The notes: generated by a model not told the origin, from the sequence alone. DNA of 64,000 nt from Desulfomarina profundi (GCF_019703855.1 NZ_AP024086.1:124001-188000); one strand, 5' to 3'; positions 36,984 through 47,234 are shown, numbered from the stretch's first letter. Numbers and translations are program-made.

Positions 36984-37862
36984 TTATTTCATTTTTTCTT
37001 CAGCTACAATATCCGTGATATACTGACCGTACTGGTTTTTCAGCATATCCGTAGCTTGAGCGGCCATCTCATCAAGGGTAATATAACCCAGTTGATAGGC
37101 GATTTCCTCAATACAGGCAATTTTGAGACCCTGCCTGTCCTGCACTGCCTGAACGTAGCTGGATGCCTGCTGCAGGGATTCATGGGTGCCGGTGTCCAGC
37201 CAGCAGAATCCCCGTCCCAGGGGTTTGACCTGCAGACTGCCTCGCTTCAGATACTCGTTGTTAATATCAGTTATTTCGAGTTCTCCCCTGGCGGAAGGTT
37301 TAACCTGCGCAGCAATGGTTATGACCTCGTTATCATAAAAATAGAGACCTGGTACGGCGTATTTTGATTTTGGTTTTTCCGGTTTTTCCTCTATACCTAT
37401 GACCTTGTTGTTTCTGTCAAATTCAACGACGCCATATCGCTCCGGGTCTTTGACCAGGTAGCCGAAGATCTGCCCGCCGGTGGTCAGTTTGGCGCTTTCC
37501 TGGAGAATGGCGGAAAAACCGGGGCCGAAAAAGATATTATCGCCGAGAATAAGGCAGACCGAGTCATTTCCGATAAATTCCCTGCCGATCAGAAAGGCCT
37601 GGGCCAGCCCTTCAGGTCTTGGTTGAACAGCGTAGCTGATAGAGAGCCCCAAATGGGAACCGTCTTTGAAAAGCCCGGTGAATCCCGGAAGATCATGGGG
37701 GGTTGAAATAATCAGTATTTCCCGTATACCCGCAAGCATGAGCACTGACAGCGGGTAGTAGATCATCGGTTTGTCGTACACCGGAATCATCTGTTTGGAA
37801 ATGGCCTTGGTGAGGGGGTAGAGCCTTGTGCCGGAGCCTCCTGCGAGTATTATTCCTTTCAT
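36984..37862 (-). CDS. rfbA: Glucose-1-phosphate thymidylyltransferase
   Basis: A 292-residue nucleotidyltransferase making dTDP-glucose, the first step to dTDP-rhamnose. It has the [20 protein letters not shown] signature with the catalytic Arg and Lys. [10 protein letters not shown] (metal Asp), [16 protein letters not shown] and [14 protein letters not shown] follow. Full length. Paired with rfbD downstream. Confidence 0.95.
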   Translation of the reverse strand: MKGIILAGGSGTRLYPLTKAISKQMIPVYDKPMIYYPLSVLMLAGIREILIISTPHDLPGFTGLFKDGSHLGLSISYAVQPRPEGLAQAFLIGREFIGNDSVCLILGDNIFFGPGFSAILQESAKLTTGGQIFGYLVKDPERYGVVEFDRNNKVIGIEEKPEKPKSKYAVPGLYFYDNEVITIAAQVKPSARGELEITDINNEYLKRGSLQVKPLGRGFCWLDTGTHESLQQASSYVQAVQDRQGLKIACIEEIAYQLGYITLDEMAAQATDMLKNQYGQYITDIVAEEKMK

Positions 37863-37993
37863 ATTCAGTAAGATGGATTGTTTTTATGTTGACAGTGATA
37901 GTCTTTGCTTTTTGTTGTCAGGCGTGGTTTTATTTGTTTTCACAGGAAAACTGCTATGAATATAATGAGAGGTAATAAAAAAGGAAGGAAAAA

Positions 37994-39352
37994 ATGGAAC
38001 TGTCTCTCCCGTCCTGTTTCAAGGCTTATGATATCAGGGGGCGCGTGCCCGACGAACTGAATGTTGAACTGGCCCGAAAAACAGGCCGCGCTTTTGCTGC
38101 ACTCTATGGATTGAAAAAAGTCGTGATCGGCAGGGATATAAGGTTAAGCAGTGTTGATCTGGCAGCGGCACTAGCTGAAGGATTGCAGGACATGGGAACT
38201 CATGTGCTTGATCTCGGCTTGTGCGGTACAGAGGAAATTTATCATGGCACTTTCAGCATGGAGAGCGAAGGGGTTGATGGGGGAGTCATTGTTACAGCCA
38301 GTCATAATCCAGCCGATTATAATGGAATGAAGTTTGTTTTGAGGGGTGCGCGTCCGGTAACAGGCGAGTCTGGTCTTGAAAAAATGGCCGAGATGATTGT
38401 GACGGAATCACTGCCGGCTCCGACAGGGCGTCGCGGAACAGTGGAAACACTTGATATAAAAAAGCGGTACAGGAATCATCTCCTTGGATACATCGACAGG
38501 AACACCCTCAAACCCTTTAAAATTGTTGTCAATGGCGGAAATGGTTGTGCCGGTCCTATTATTGATATGCTGGAGCCGGATCTGCCCTTCACCTTTATCA
38601 GGCTAAACCATGAACCGGACGGCAGCTTCCCTAAAGGAGTGCCCAATCCACTGCTTCCCGAGAAAAGAGCAGAAACGGCTGAAATGGTCAGGCGCCATGG
38701 CGCGGACATGGGTATTGCCTGGGACGGGGACTTTGACCGCTGTTTTTTCTGGGATGAGCAAGGTCGGTTTATTGAAGGATATTATATAGTAAGCCTGCTG
38801 GCCATGGAGATGCTCAAGCGGGAACCCGGGGCAAAAATTCTATATGATCCACGTTTGACCTGGAATACAGAGGAACTTGTAAGAGAACACGGAGGGGTTC
38901 CGGTGATGACAAGAACCGGCCACGCCTTTATCAAGGAAAAAATGCGCCTTGAAAACAGTGTATATGGCGGTGAGATGTCGGCCCATCACTATTTTAGAGA
39001 TTTTGGCTACTGTGATTCCGGAATGGTGCCATGGCTGCTTATTGCCTCCCTGTTAAGCAGCAGCGGGAAAAAATTATCAGAACTGGTGAAAGATCGTGTG
39101 GCTGCCTATCCTGTTTCCGGGGAGATCAACAGTCGGGTTGAAGACCCTGACAGGGTCATTGCCACCATTGAACAGGCTTACAATGATGGTGAAAAAGATT
39201 ATACTGACGGTCTCAGTATTTCGTTTCCACAGTATCGTTTTAATATACGAAAATCCAATACGGAGCCGATGCTTCGCCTCAATGTCGAAACCAGGGGTGA
39301 TATTGACCTGTTGCAGCGGAAGACGGAAGAATTATTAAAATTCATTAAATGA
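37994..39352 (+). CDS. Phosphomannomutase/phosphoglucomutase
   Basis: A 452-residue alpha-D-phosphohexomutase that interconverts mannose-6-P and mannose-1-P, and probably the glucose forms. It has KAYDIRGRVPDELN, the phosphoserine loop VTASHNPADYNGMK (Ser near residue 101), the metal loop GIAWDGDFDRCFFWDE, the sugar-specificity loop GGEMSAHHYF (the GEMSxHxxF form favouring both sugars) and RKSNTEPMLRLNVE. With manC downstream it supplies GDP-mannose for EPS. The last stop codon is partly formed by the inserted palindromic element at 39351. Confidence 0.93.
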   Translation: MELSLPSCFKAYDIRGRVPDELNVELARKTGRAFAALYGLKKVVIGRDIRLSSVDLAAALAEGLQDMGTHVLDLGLCGTEEIYHGTFSMESEGVDGGVIVTASHNPADYNGMKFVLRGARPVTGESGLEKMAEMIVTESLPAPTGRRGTVETLDIKKRYRNHLLGYIDRNTLKPFKIVVNGGNGCAGPIIDMLEPDLPFTFIRLNHEPDGSFPKGVPNPLLPEKRAETAEMVRRHGADMGIAWDGDFDRCFFWDEQGRFIEGYYIVSLLAMEMLKREPGAKILYDPRLTWNTEELVREHGGVPVMTRTGHAFIKEKMRLENSVYGGEMSAHHYFRDFGYCDSGMVPWLLIASLLSSSGKKLSELVKDRVAAYPVSGEINSRVEDPDRVIATIEQAYNDGEKDYTDGLSISFPQYRFNIRKSNTEPMLRLNVETRGDIDLLQRKTEELLKFIK

Positions 39353-39512
39353 TGATCTCGTAAAAAGTCGTTCAACGTTCTCAGATGGACTCTGGAAAAA
39401 CTTCGATATACAAGGCGTGGCGGTGTCGTGTAAGCGCAGGCGTACATATGGTACGTCGAGCATTACACGATCACCCCACAACGCAGTAGATCGGAGTTTT
39501 TACGAGTCCATC
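39351..39512. repeat. MITE-like palindromic element with target duplication
   Basis: A 162-bp non-coding element. Ends are inverted repeats (GATGATCTCGTAAAAA and, from the right, GATGGACTCGTAAAAA; 14 of 16 match). The centre is itself palindromic around CGTACATATGGTACG. It is flanked by identical ATTAAAT (39344-39350 and 39513-39519). It sits exactly in the stop codon of the phosphohexomutase gene: the old TAA is preserved at the right flank and T plus GA of the element makes a new TGA. Confidence 0.8.
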
Positions 39513-39533
39513 ATTAAATAATTGAGGAAAACC

Positions 39534-40943
39534 GTGAAAAAAATACAACCAGTAATACTTGCAGGAGGGGTCGGTTCAAGGCTGTGGCCATTGTCCAGGG
39601 AGCTCTATCCGAAGCAGCTTCTGCAGCTCACTGATAACACCTCACTGCTGCAGACCACCCTTTTGCGGGTCAGTCAGTTGCCTGATATTCTGCCTCCTGT
39701 TGTTGTCGTGGGTGAGGAGCACCGGTTTATTACCAGGAAACAGATTGATGAGCTGGATGGATATAATGAGTATACCATACTCCTTGAACCCATGGGTCGG
39801 AATACTGCTCCGGCGATCTGTGGTGCCGTGCATTTCTGCAACGGGATGGAAGAGGATATTGTCTTTCTTGTTCTCCCGGCGGATCATGTCGTTATGAATC
39901 AGAATATTTTTAATGATGCAGTAGAGCGGGCCGTACTTTTGGCTGATGAGGGATATGTTGTGACGTTTGGTGTAAAACCGACCAGTCCTGAGACCGGTTA
40001 TGGTTATATCGAAGGAGGCGATGGGCAAAGAATCCAATCGTTCAAGGAGAAGCCGGGGATAGAGCTGGCCCGTAAATACCTGGAGGAAGGGAGCTATTTC
40101 TGGAACAGCGGTATGTTCGCTTTTTCTGAAGCAACCTTTGCATCAGAGATGGAAAAACATGGACCGGAAATGTATGGTTGCATGGCCGAAGCCGTGGAGA
40201 GGGGTGAAGTCGATGATCGTTTCTTCCGCTTTGAAAAAAATGCAATGGGGAGGTGTCCTGCTGATTCCATAGATTACGCCCTGATGGAAAAGAGTGATAA
40301 AGTTGCCATGGTGGTGGCCGAAAATCTCGGTTGGAGCGATATCGGCTCCTGGCAGGCCCTCTGGGATATTCTCGATAAGGATAATTCTGGTAACGTCACC
40401 CAGGGAAATGTTTTGCTGGAAGACACGGAAAACTGCCTGGTCCGGGCTGAGGAGATGCTGATCGCCACAGTGGGGTTGGAAGATACTCTTGTGGTTGAGA
40501 CTGCCGATGCTCTGCTGGTGGCTCCGCTTTCACGTTCGCAGGATGTGAAAAAAATTGTAACCCGCCTGAAAAAGGAAAGACGAAAAGAGTTCAGTTTTCA
40601 TCGAACAGTTTACAGGCCCTGGGGAAGTTACACGGTGCTTGAAGAGTCACCAAGGTTTCAGATAAAACGAATTACGGTGAGCCCTGGAGCGAAACTTTCC
40701 CTGCAGATGCATCATCATCGCTATGAACACTGGGTGGTTGTAACGGGGACGGCAAAAGTGGTTAACGGGGATCGTGAGATATTGCTTCATGAAAACGAGT
40801 CAACCTATATTCCGGTGGGAACCCGACATCGCCTTGAAAATCCGGGAGTGATTGATCTCGAATTGATTGAAGTGCAGATCGGCAGTTATCTTGGGGAAGA
40901 TGATATTGTCCGTTTTGAAGATGTGTACGGGCGGCAGGAATAG
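39534..40943 (+). CDS. manC: Mannose-1-phosphate guanylyltransferase / mannose-6-phosphate isomerase
   Basis: About 469 residues. The N-terminal nucleotidyltransferase domain has VILAGGVGSRLWPLSRELYP, EPMGRNTAPAIC, PADHVV and FKEKPG. The C-terminal cupin domain (from about residue 355) has RPWGSYTVLEE, the metal-binding LQMHHHRYEHWVVV and LIEVQIGSYLGEDDIVR, the type II PMI part. It makes GDP-mannose and can isomerise mannose-6-P. The GTG at 39534 is preceded by TTGAGG at 5-6 bases, so I prefer it to the TTG at 39522. Confidence 0.93.
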   Translation: MKKIQPVILAGGVGSRLWPLSRELYPKQLLQLTDNTSLLQTTLLRVSQLPDILPPVVVVGEEHRFITRKQIDELDGYNEYTILLEPMGRNTAPAICGAVHFCNGMEEDIVFLVLPADHVVMNQNIFNDAVERAVLLADEGYVVTFGVKPTSPETGYGYIEGGDGQRIQSFKEKPGIELARKYLEEGSYFWNSGMFAFSEATFASEMEKHGPEMYGCMAEAVERGEVDDRFFRFEKNAMGRCPADSIDYALMEKSDKVAMVVAENLGWSDIGSWQALWDILDKDNSGNVTQGNVLLEDTENCLVRAEEMLIATVGLEDTLVVETADALLVAPLSRSQDVKKIVTRLKKERRKEFSFHRTVYRPWGSYTVLEESPRFQIKRITVSPGAKLSLQMHHHRYEHWVVVTGTAKVVNGDREILLHENESTYIPVGTRHRLENPGVIDLELIEVQIGSYLGEDDIVRFEDVYGRQE

Positions 40944-40969
40944 AGCTGCAGTCTGGGTATTTGAGGGTT

Positions 40970-41343
40970 TCAGCTGTTTTTCAGCTGCTTTTCCAACTCT
41001 GCCCTTCTGCGGCGAAATGCCTCGACGTATTTTGTAAAGACACGTCTGCCGTTTTTTGAAATTTTCAGGAAGACTACTCCTGATATATATCGGCCTTCAT
41101 GGGGGAAGCGTGGGTTGTCCTTCCTTCCAGGTCGACAAGATCATCCTCCAGGCCTACTGTGATGAGAAGTCTGGTGTTGGTTTTCAGGGGATAAACGGTT
41201 TCCAGCTTGATGCCGTCGACGCTCACATCCATCGTCCTTCCCATGGAATATTCGCAGGTGTCGCCGTTTTCATTCAGAACAACATAATCGAGAAGGTGCA
41301 GCGCATCGTAACGGATAAATTTTCTCTGCTCTCGCTGTTTCAT
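40970..41343 (-). pseudogene. PilZ domain protein, frame broken once near its C-terminus
   Basis: About 124 residues when repaired. RKFIRYDALHLLDY gives the N-terminal RxxxR-type arginines, MDVSVDGIKLETV the D-x-S-x-x-G motif, and the barrel continues to MKADIY. The frame then stops at 41074. One base lost near 41081-41089 hides a C-terminus that is typical for the family: SGVVFLKISKNGRRVFTKYV, followed by FRRRRAELEKQLKNS and a stop at 40970-40972. It likely binds c-di-GMP. Its start overlaps the mtnA stop (ATGA), so the two are coupled. This break is not in a G/C run, unlike most in the window. Confidence 0.7.
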
Positions 41344-42473
41344 GATATCCCCTGTTCCTGTCTGTTGATCTGCCCACCTTCGGGAAAAAGGTTGTGGATT
41401 GCGTTTTTTTCTGCTGCAACAATACCCCTTTCCGTAATGAGACCCGTAATCAGGCGGGCGGGAGTTATGTCAAAACTGTAATTGGCAGCTTGTGTCCCGT
41501 CAGCTGCCAGGGAAATAGTGGATATTGAATTATTGTTGTCCATTCCGGTTATCGTTGTGATTTCCTCCCCTGTTCTTTGTTCTATAGGAATTTCCATGCC
41601 ATTGTCAAGTGTCCAGTCAATTGTGGAGGAGGGTAGGGCCACGTAAAACGGGATATTATTGTCATAGGCAGCAAGGGCCTTGAGGTAGGTGCCGATCTTG
41701 TTTGCCACATCCCCGGTATGAGTAGTCCTGTCAGTGCCGACAATGACCAGGTCAACCAGGCCATGCTGCATGAGGTGTCCTCCCGTATTGTCACAGATAA
41801 GGGTGTTGTCTATTTTTTCCTGTTGCAATTCCCATGCCGTCAGTTTGGCACCCTGGTTCCAGGGGCGGGTTTCGTCAACCCAGACATGGATGTTGATCCC
41901 GGCGTCCCTGGCCGCATATATTGGAGCAGTCGCACTGCCATAATCTGCAAAGGCCAGCCATCCAGCATTGCAATGGGTGAGGATGTTGACAGTTTTTCCT
42001 TTCTTCTGGTTCCTTATCTTCCTTATGATTTCAAGGCCGTGTTTGCCGATTTGTCTGCAAAAGAAAACATCTTCGTCGGCAATATTGTTTGCCTCCTGAA
42101 AAGCGATTTTCCGTTTCTGCTCTGGTGTGTTGACCGTCTCCATTGCCCTGCATACTCTTTCAACCGCCCATTTCAGGTTTCTGGCTGTTGGTCTGCTGTT
42201 GCCAAGTTCGGTGGAATTTTTCTTGATGCATTTATCGAAACAGTTGTCGGGGGCAGCCAGTGCGGCGAGATAGATACCATAACCTGCTGTGATACCGATC
42301 AGTCCCGCACCTCTGACATGCATCTCTTTTATGGCAGTGATGGCATCCTCTACAGTTCGCAGAGTTTCCGTGACAAAGAGATGGGGGAGTTTTCTCTGGT
42401 CGACGATGATAATTTCAGTCCTGTTTTCAGGATTTGGCCAGATGGTTCTGTAATGCTTCCCGTTTACAATCAT
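41340..42473 (-). CDS. mtnA: S-methyl-5-thioribose-1-phosphate isomerase
   Basis: A 377-residue member of the MtnA/eIF2B-alpha family; it converts methylthioribose-1-phosphate to the ribulose form in methionine salvage. It has IKEMHVRGAGLIGITAGYG, LTHCNAGWLAFADYGSA (catalytic Cys), VWVDETRPWNQGAKLTAWEL, VIVGTDRTTHTGDVANKIGT (catalytic Asp) and the terminal FDITPARLITGLITERG. Start ATG 42473 with AAGG upstream. No other methionine-salvage gene is nearby, and a related role in ribose-phosphate metabolism is possible. Confidence 0.9.
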   Translation of the reverse strand: MIVNGKHYRTIWPNPENRTEIIIVDQRKLPHLFVTETLRTVEDAITAIKEMHVRGAGLIGITAGYGIYLAALAAPDNCFDKCIKKNSTELGNSRPTARNLKWAVERVCRAMETVNTPEQKRKIAFQEANNIADEDVFFCRQIGKHGLEIIRKIRNQKKGKTVNILTHCNAGWLAFADYGSATAPIYAARDAGINIHVWVDETRPWNQGAKLTAWELQQEKIDNTLICDNTGGHLMQHGLVDLVIVGTDRTTHTGDVANKIGTYLKALAAYDNNIPFYVALPSSTIDWTLDNGMEIPIEQRTGEEITTITGMDNNNSISTISLAADGTQAANYSFDITPARLITGLITERGIVAAEKNAIHNLFPEGGQINRQEQGIS

Positions 42474-42491
42474 ATGTACCTTGTCCCCTGC

Positions 42492-42643
42492 CTGTCCATA
42501 AATGGCCTTTTTGCCCGATTTCTACGTCGCTACGAAAAATAAAAATGCTCACATATGTCTAATATGCTGGGCTTTTTATTTTCCTATGCTCCTCGGAGTC
42601 TACGCTTACCTGAACTCGAACAAAAAATCTCATTTCTGGACAG
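42492..42643. repeat. MITE-like palindromic element
   Basis: About 152 bp, with ends CTGTCCATAAATGGCCTTTTT-like on the left and, read inward from the right, CTGTCCAGAAATGAGATTTTT-like. No coding capacity. A second copy of only the left end (TGCCTGTCCATAAATGG) occurs at about 47246-47262 between glnD and glnA, so the sequence is dispersed. No target duplication was found. It sits just upstream of mtnA. Confidence 0.65.
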
Positions 42644-42785
42644 ATAGTTGTCTAGTCTGGAGCAATTTCGTGAATGATATGCATGGGCACCCATATGTAA
42701 TCAGCATACTGGTTGGTGAGAAAAATGTAAACTTCTCCTCTTGGAAAAAGGTTGTGAAAAAGTAGGTACCCGGGGAGGGGGATAT

Positions 42786-42831
42786 AACAATTAAATTTAC
42801 ATTTATGTTGCAAAAAACAATTAAATTTACA
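42786..42831. promoter_or_regulatory. Pair of identical 16-bp direct repeats upstream of amtB
   Basis: AACAATTAAATTTACA occurs at 42786-42801 and 42816-42831, a 30-bp period (three helical turns), about 160 bases before the amtB start. The spacing suggests a regulator binding on one face of the helix. The regulator is unknown. The rest of 42644-42987 shows no gene. Confidence 0.5.
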
Positions 42832-42987
42832 ATAATGTAATCAAAAGTGATTTAATGCTGTTTCTGTTTTTCTTTTGAACGGCGTTGTTGTCGGGATTAA
42901 GAAGAATGTGAAAATGTGTGAAATTGTGACTTCCGGTCTGGTCGGGTCGCAGGCCAATAAAAAAACAGAACTATTGAGGTGAATTGA

Positions 42988-44207
42988 ATGAATAAGGCGG
43001 ATACCGCATTTATCCTGGCATCCGCAGGTCTGGTGTTGTTGATGACACCGGGACTTGCGTTGTTTTATGGTGGCATGGTTCGGAGAAAGAATGTTCTCGG
43101 GACTATTATGCAGAGTCTGATAATGATATCCCTGGTTTCGATTGAGTGGGTTTATCTGGGGTATTCCATGTCATTTGGTCCCGATGTGGGTGGTTTTGTC
43201 GGGAATTTGTCCTTGTTCGGATTGAGCGGAGTGACCAGTGCCCCAGTCCTGATTACGCCACAACAATTCCCCAGACAGTTTTTATGATTTATCAGTGCAT
43301 GTTTGCTATAATCACTCCGGCTCTGATTACAGGAGCCTTCGCTGAGCGGGTCAGGTTTGTTCCTTTTCTGATTTTTTCATTGTTCTGGACAATTCTTGTG
43401 TACAATCCTGTCTGTCACTGGGTGTGGGGCAAAGGCGGATGGCTGGCCGGACTTGGTGTCCTCGATTTTGCCGGCGGCCTGGTGGTTCATGCCACATGCG
43501 GTGCAGCCGCCCTCGCTGGTGTGCTTGTGATCGGTGCGAGACGGGGGTATGGTAAAACTAATTTCATGCCCCATAATCTGCCCATGACCATGCTGGGGAC
43601 GGGGCTGCTCTGGTTTGGCTGGTTCGGTTTTAATGGTGGTTCTGCTCTGGCGGCCAATGAAATTGCTGCAACAGCTTTTGTCGCCACCCATATGGCTGGA
43701 ATGGCGGGGATGTTTATGTGGGTGGTTATGGAATGGCTGACCCTGGGGAAGGCCACGACCCTTGGGGCTGCCTCCGGGGCGATCAGCGGGTTGGCCACTA
43801 TTACTCCTGCGGCTGGTTTTGTCGGCCCTAATGCGGCGATTGTTATTGGATGTCTTGCCGGGCTCTGCTGTTTTCTGGCAGTAAGTGCCAAAAGCAGGTT
43901 TAATCTGGATGATTCTCTTGATGTCGTGGGGATTCATGGAGTTGGTGGGATACTGGGTACATTCTGTCTTGGCCTCTTCGCTTCCAAAAGTGTTAATCCC
44001 GATGGTGCTGACGGGTTGTTTGCCGGAAATGTGGCTCAACTGTACTATCAATGTGTCGGTATTGTGGCAGTGGCTCTCTATGCCTTTATTGTCAGCTGGG
44101 TTCTTTTTAAAGTTATTCATTCCGTGATGGGAATGCGTCTTGAGGAGGATGCCGAAGTGGAAGGTATGGATTCCACAGAACATTCAGAAACCGCTTACAA
44201 CAATTAG
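42988..44207 (+). pseudogene. amtB: Ammonium transporter, frame broken once
   Basis: About 407 residues when repaired: an 11-helix inner-membrane ammonium channel. The start MNKADTAFILASAGLVLLMTP has a GAGGTGA ribosome site. Family features are LALFYGGMVRRKNVL, ITGAFAERV, GLLWFGWFGFNGGSAL and DVVGIHGVGGILGTF (pore histidine region). The frame breaks at the C4 run 43241-43244; one extra C gives TSAPSPDYATTIPQTVFMIY, the expected sequence. The next gene encodes its P-II partner, which blocks the channel when nitrogen is sufficient. Likely intact in vivo. Confidence 0.85.
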
Positions 44208-44300
44208 TGCATGGTGTGGGGTTTCTGTGGTATGTTTTTATGGCAGAAATCCTGACTATCCCGTCAGGGAGTTTGTGCTGACGGGTTTGATGAAAAATGA

Positions 44301-44648
<348 letters not shown>

Positions 44649-44651
44649 CGG

Positions 44652-47234
44652 ATGGTTGCCGAGTTTCAAAAGAAAAGAGAACCCCTGGAACAACAGTGGG
44701 CAAAAGGGCTGGGGAGTGATCAGCTGCTCCTTGAATACAGCGATCTCGTAGATCATTTTATTGTACGCTGTTTTGACTCTCTTGAAGTGGACGGTAAAGA
44801 TTCTGTCGCACTTGTTGCCCTTGGGGGATATGGACGGCGTGAGTTGTTCCCCCGGTCCGATATTGACCTTATGATTCTCTACAAGGGCAGGTCTTCCAGG
44901 GTGAACAGTATTGCTGACGGGATTCTTTATCCGCTCTGGGATCTCGGTCTTGAAGTTGGTCATGGTGTTCGCACGGTGAAAGAGTCTGTTGCCCAGGCCC
45001 GGGAAGAATATTTTTCACGTGTTGCCCTGTTGGACAGTCGTCTTGTCTGTGGTAATGAGCAGCTCTTTTCCAAGCTGATGAAGGTCTATCGAAAACGTTT
45101 TGTTGATGGTCGGCGTGAAGATTTTGTTGTTCTGATGAAGGAACATCGTGCTGTCCGTCAAAAGCGGTTCGGTAGTCATGGTTATCTTCTCGAGCCGAAT
45201 ATAAAGGAAAGTCGGGGTGGGATGAGAGATATTCAGGCCATGTTCTGGACAGCCAAGATGGTTTTCGGGCTTGATGGACTTGATGATATGTGCGGAGCCG
45301 GGCTGCTCCTGGATGAAGAAAGGGAAGAGTTCGTTGGTTCCCGGCAGATGCTCACACGTCTGCGTGGTTATCTTCACAGCCAGAGCAGAAGGAAAAACGA
45401 GCAGCTCTATTTTGAGCAGCAGGAGGACGCGGCCGCGGTTTTTGGTTACCGTAGCCGCAGTGGAGTGCTCGGGGTTGAGAGTTTCATGCGGGATATCTAT
45501 GCCGCCCTGCAGAATATTGCAGTTATTACGGATCTCTTTTTTGATCATGTGGATGAAGTCCTTGGCCTGGCTGCGAAGGTGAGAGGAATCAAGGACAAGA
45601 ATGTTGAAAAAGGTATTGAGATCCGCAAGGGAAAGATTCATCTCACTGCCGGTATTGATCAGTTGCGGGCCAAACCCCATATCCTGGTGCGCCTCTTTCT
45701 GGTGATGGCCCGGACCGGTCTGGTACTGCATTATCGGACCAGAAAGATGATTGCCGGGCACCTGGGGCTGATTGACGGGAAGGTGTGTGGTTCACCTCGT
45801 CTGACGAAGGCATTTGTGAATATTCTTCTTGAAGCAGGAGATATTTTTCCGGTTCTGGAAACCATGCTGGAGACCGGAGTTCTCACCGCCTGCATACCCG
45901 AATTTTCCAGGATTGTTACCCTCTCTCAATATGATGTATATCATATTTATACTGTCGACAGGCATTCACTGCAGACCGTCGCCGAGCTGAAGCAGTTGCA
46001 GGAAGAGATGGGGAGAGTCTTTAAAAATGTAAGATCACTGAAAGTGTTGTATCTTGGTGCGCTTCTTCACGATATCGGTAAGGGGTCGGGGCGTGACCAC
46101 AGTATTGAAGGGGCCGGAGTGGCAATGGAGGTTGGCAAGCGGCTGGGGCTCAATGGGGCCGAGTGTGACGGCTTGCAGTTTCTGGTGCGCTATCATCTTT
46201 TTATTCCCGAAAATGCCCTGAGAAGGGATCTCAATGACACGCTTTTTCTCCGAAGATGTGCCGAGACCATAGGCAGTCTTGACAGGCTTTCCATGCTGTA
46301 TCTGCTTTCCGTTGCCGATTCGAAGGCGACCGGGCCGTCCGCCTGGTCATCCTGGAAGGCTGCTTTGATGGAAGAGCTGTACCTGAAAGTCTATCCCTAT
46401 CTTGATTTTGCCCACCGGGGGCGTGGGGAGATTGGTGTTGAGTTGGAGGATCATGTTGAACAGGGAGTTGAATGGCTGAGAGGGCAGGTTGGGAAGCTGT
46501 TGGCAAAAGAAAAAGGGTTGCGCGTGGATGTGGCTACCCTGTCTGCTGATTATATGCTTTCCTTTGAGCCTGAAGTCATCGTAGACCATGTGCTCAACCA
46601 CAGGGATCATTATCAGCTGTTGCGACAGAAGTCGCTTGTCAGGGCCGTTGAGAGTGAAGATGGCTGGTCTCTTCTGATCATGTCGTTTGACCGTCCGGGC
46701 CTGCTGGCCAAAATATGCGGAGTGATGGCCCTGAATAATCTTGAGGTTGTCAGAGCACAGATTTTTACCTGGGATGACGGCACCGTGGTGGATGTGATTG
46801 ATGTTCGACCGACGGACGGGCTTGACTTTCAGGAGAAAGACTGGCGTGGATTGAATGAGGATCTGGACAAAGCTATCAGTCACAGGCTGGGGCTCGGGCA
46901 CCGCCTTTACAGGAAACTTTCCTCAGTTTACGGCAGAAAGCGCGAGTTGGCAGGTGAAGTGACCACCAAAGTTGTTATTGATAATAACAGTTCTGATATT
47001 TATTCAGTGGTGGAGGTCTATTCGGCTGATCTTCCGGGGCATCTCTATCGAATTGCCCAAACCCTGGCTGATTTCGGTATTAATATCCATAAGGCGTACA
47101 TTGCCACCGAGGTGGGCCAGTTGATTGATGTGTTTTACGTTCTCGACAGCCGGGGGAAAAAACTGCTTGACGAGGAATTTCGGCAGGAAATAACTCAGGG
47201 ATTGCTGTATTCAGTGGGCCAAATGGCCAGTTGA
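44652..47234 (+). CDS. glnD: [Protein-PII] uridylyltransferase / uridylyl-removing enzyme
   Basis: An 860-residue bifunctional nitrogen sensor. The nucleotidyltransferase domain has LGGYGRRELFPRSDIDLMIL (catalytic Asp pair) near residue 60. The GlnD helical region has NIKESRGGMRDIQ. The HD domain (about 410-600) has GALLHDIGKGSGRDHS with the metal His-Asp. Two C-terminal ACT domains (from about 675 and 780) begin LLIMSFDRPGLLAKI and VEVYSADLPGHLYRI. It adds or removes UMP on P-II Tyr51 according to glutamine. It starts directly after the P-II gene. Confidence 0.95.
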   Translation: MVAEFQKKREPLEQQWAKGLGSDQLLLEYSDLVDHFIVRCFDSLEVDGKDSVALVALGGYGRRELFPRSDIDLMILYKGRSSRVNSIADGILYPLWDLGLEVGHGVRTVKESVAQAREEYFSRVALLDSRLVCGNEQLFSKLMKVYRKRFVDGRREDFVVLMKEHRAVRQKRFGSHGYLLEPNIKESRGGMRDIQAMFWTAKMVFGLDGLDDMCGAGLLLDEEREEFVGSRQMLTRLRGYLHSQSRRKNEQLYFEQQEDAAAVFGYRSRSGVLGVESFMRDIYAALQNIAVITDLFFDHVDEVLGLAAKVRGIKDKNVEKGIEIRKGKIHLTAGIDQLRAKPHILVRLFLVMARTGLVLHYRTRKMIAGHLGLIDGKVCGSPRLTKAFVNILLEAGDIFPVLETMLETGVLTACIPEFSRIVTLSQYDVYHIYTVDRHSLQTVAELKQLQEEMGRVFKNVRSLKVLYLGALLHDIGKGSGRDHSIEGAGVAMEVGKRLGLNGAECDGLQFLVRYHLFIPENALRRDLNDTLFLRRCAETIGSLDRLSMLYLLSVADSKATGPSAWSSWKAALMEELYLKVYPYLDFAHRGRGEIGVELEDHVEQGVEWLRGQVGKLLAKEKGLRVDVATLSADYMLSFEPEVIVDHVLNHRDHYQLLRQKSLVRAVESEDGWSLLIMSFDRPGLLAKICGVMALNNLEVVRAQIFTWDDGTVVDVIDVRPTDGLDFQEKDWRGLNEDLDKAISHRLGLGHRLYRKLSSVYGRKRELAGEVTTKVVIDNNSSDIYSVVEVYSADLPGHLYRIAQTLADFGINIHKAYIATEVGQLIDVFYVLDSRGKKLLDEEFRQEITQGLLYSVGQMAS

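Noticed and set aside
39534-40943. Many long open frames opposite manC, sat-cysC and glnD
   Set aside because: They are antisense shadows of well-supported genes.
42502-42765. Open frame across the palindromic element
   Set aside because: It runs through the inverted-repeat element and has no ribosome site.
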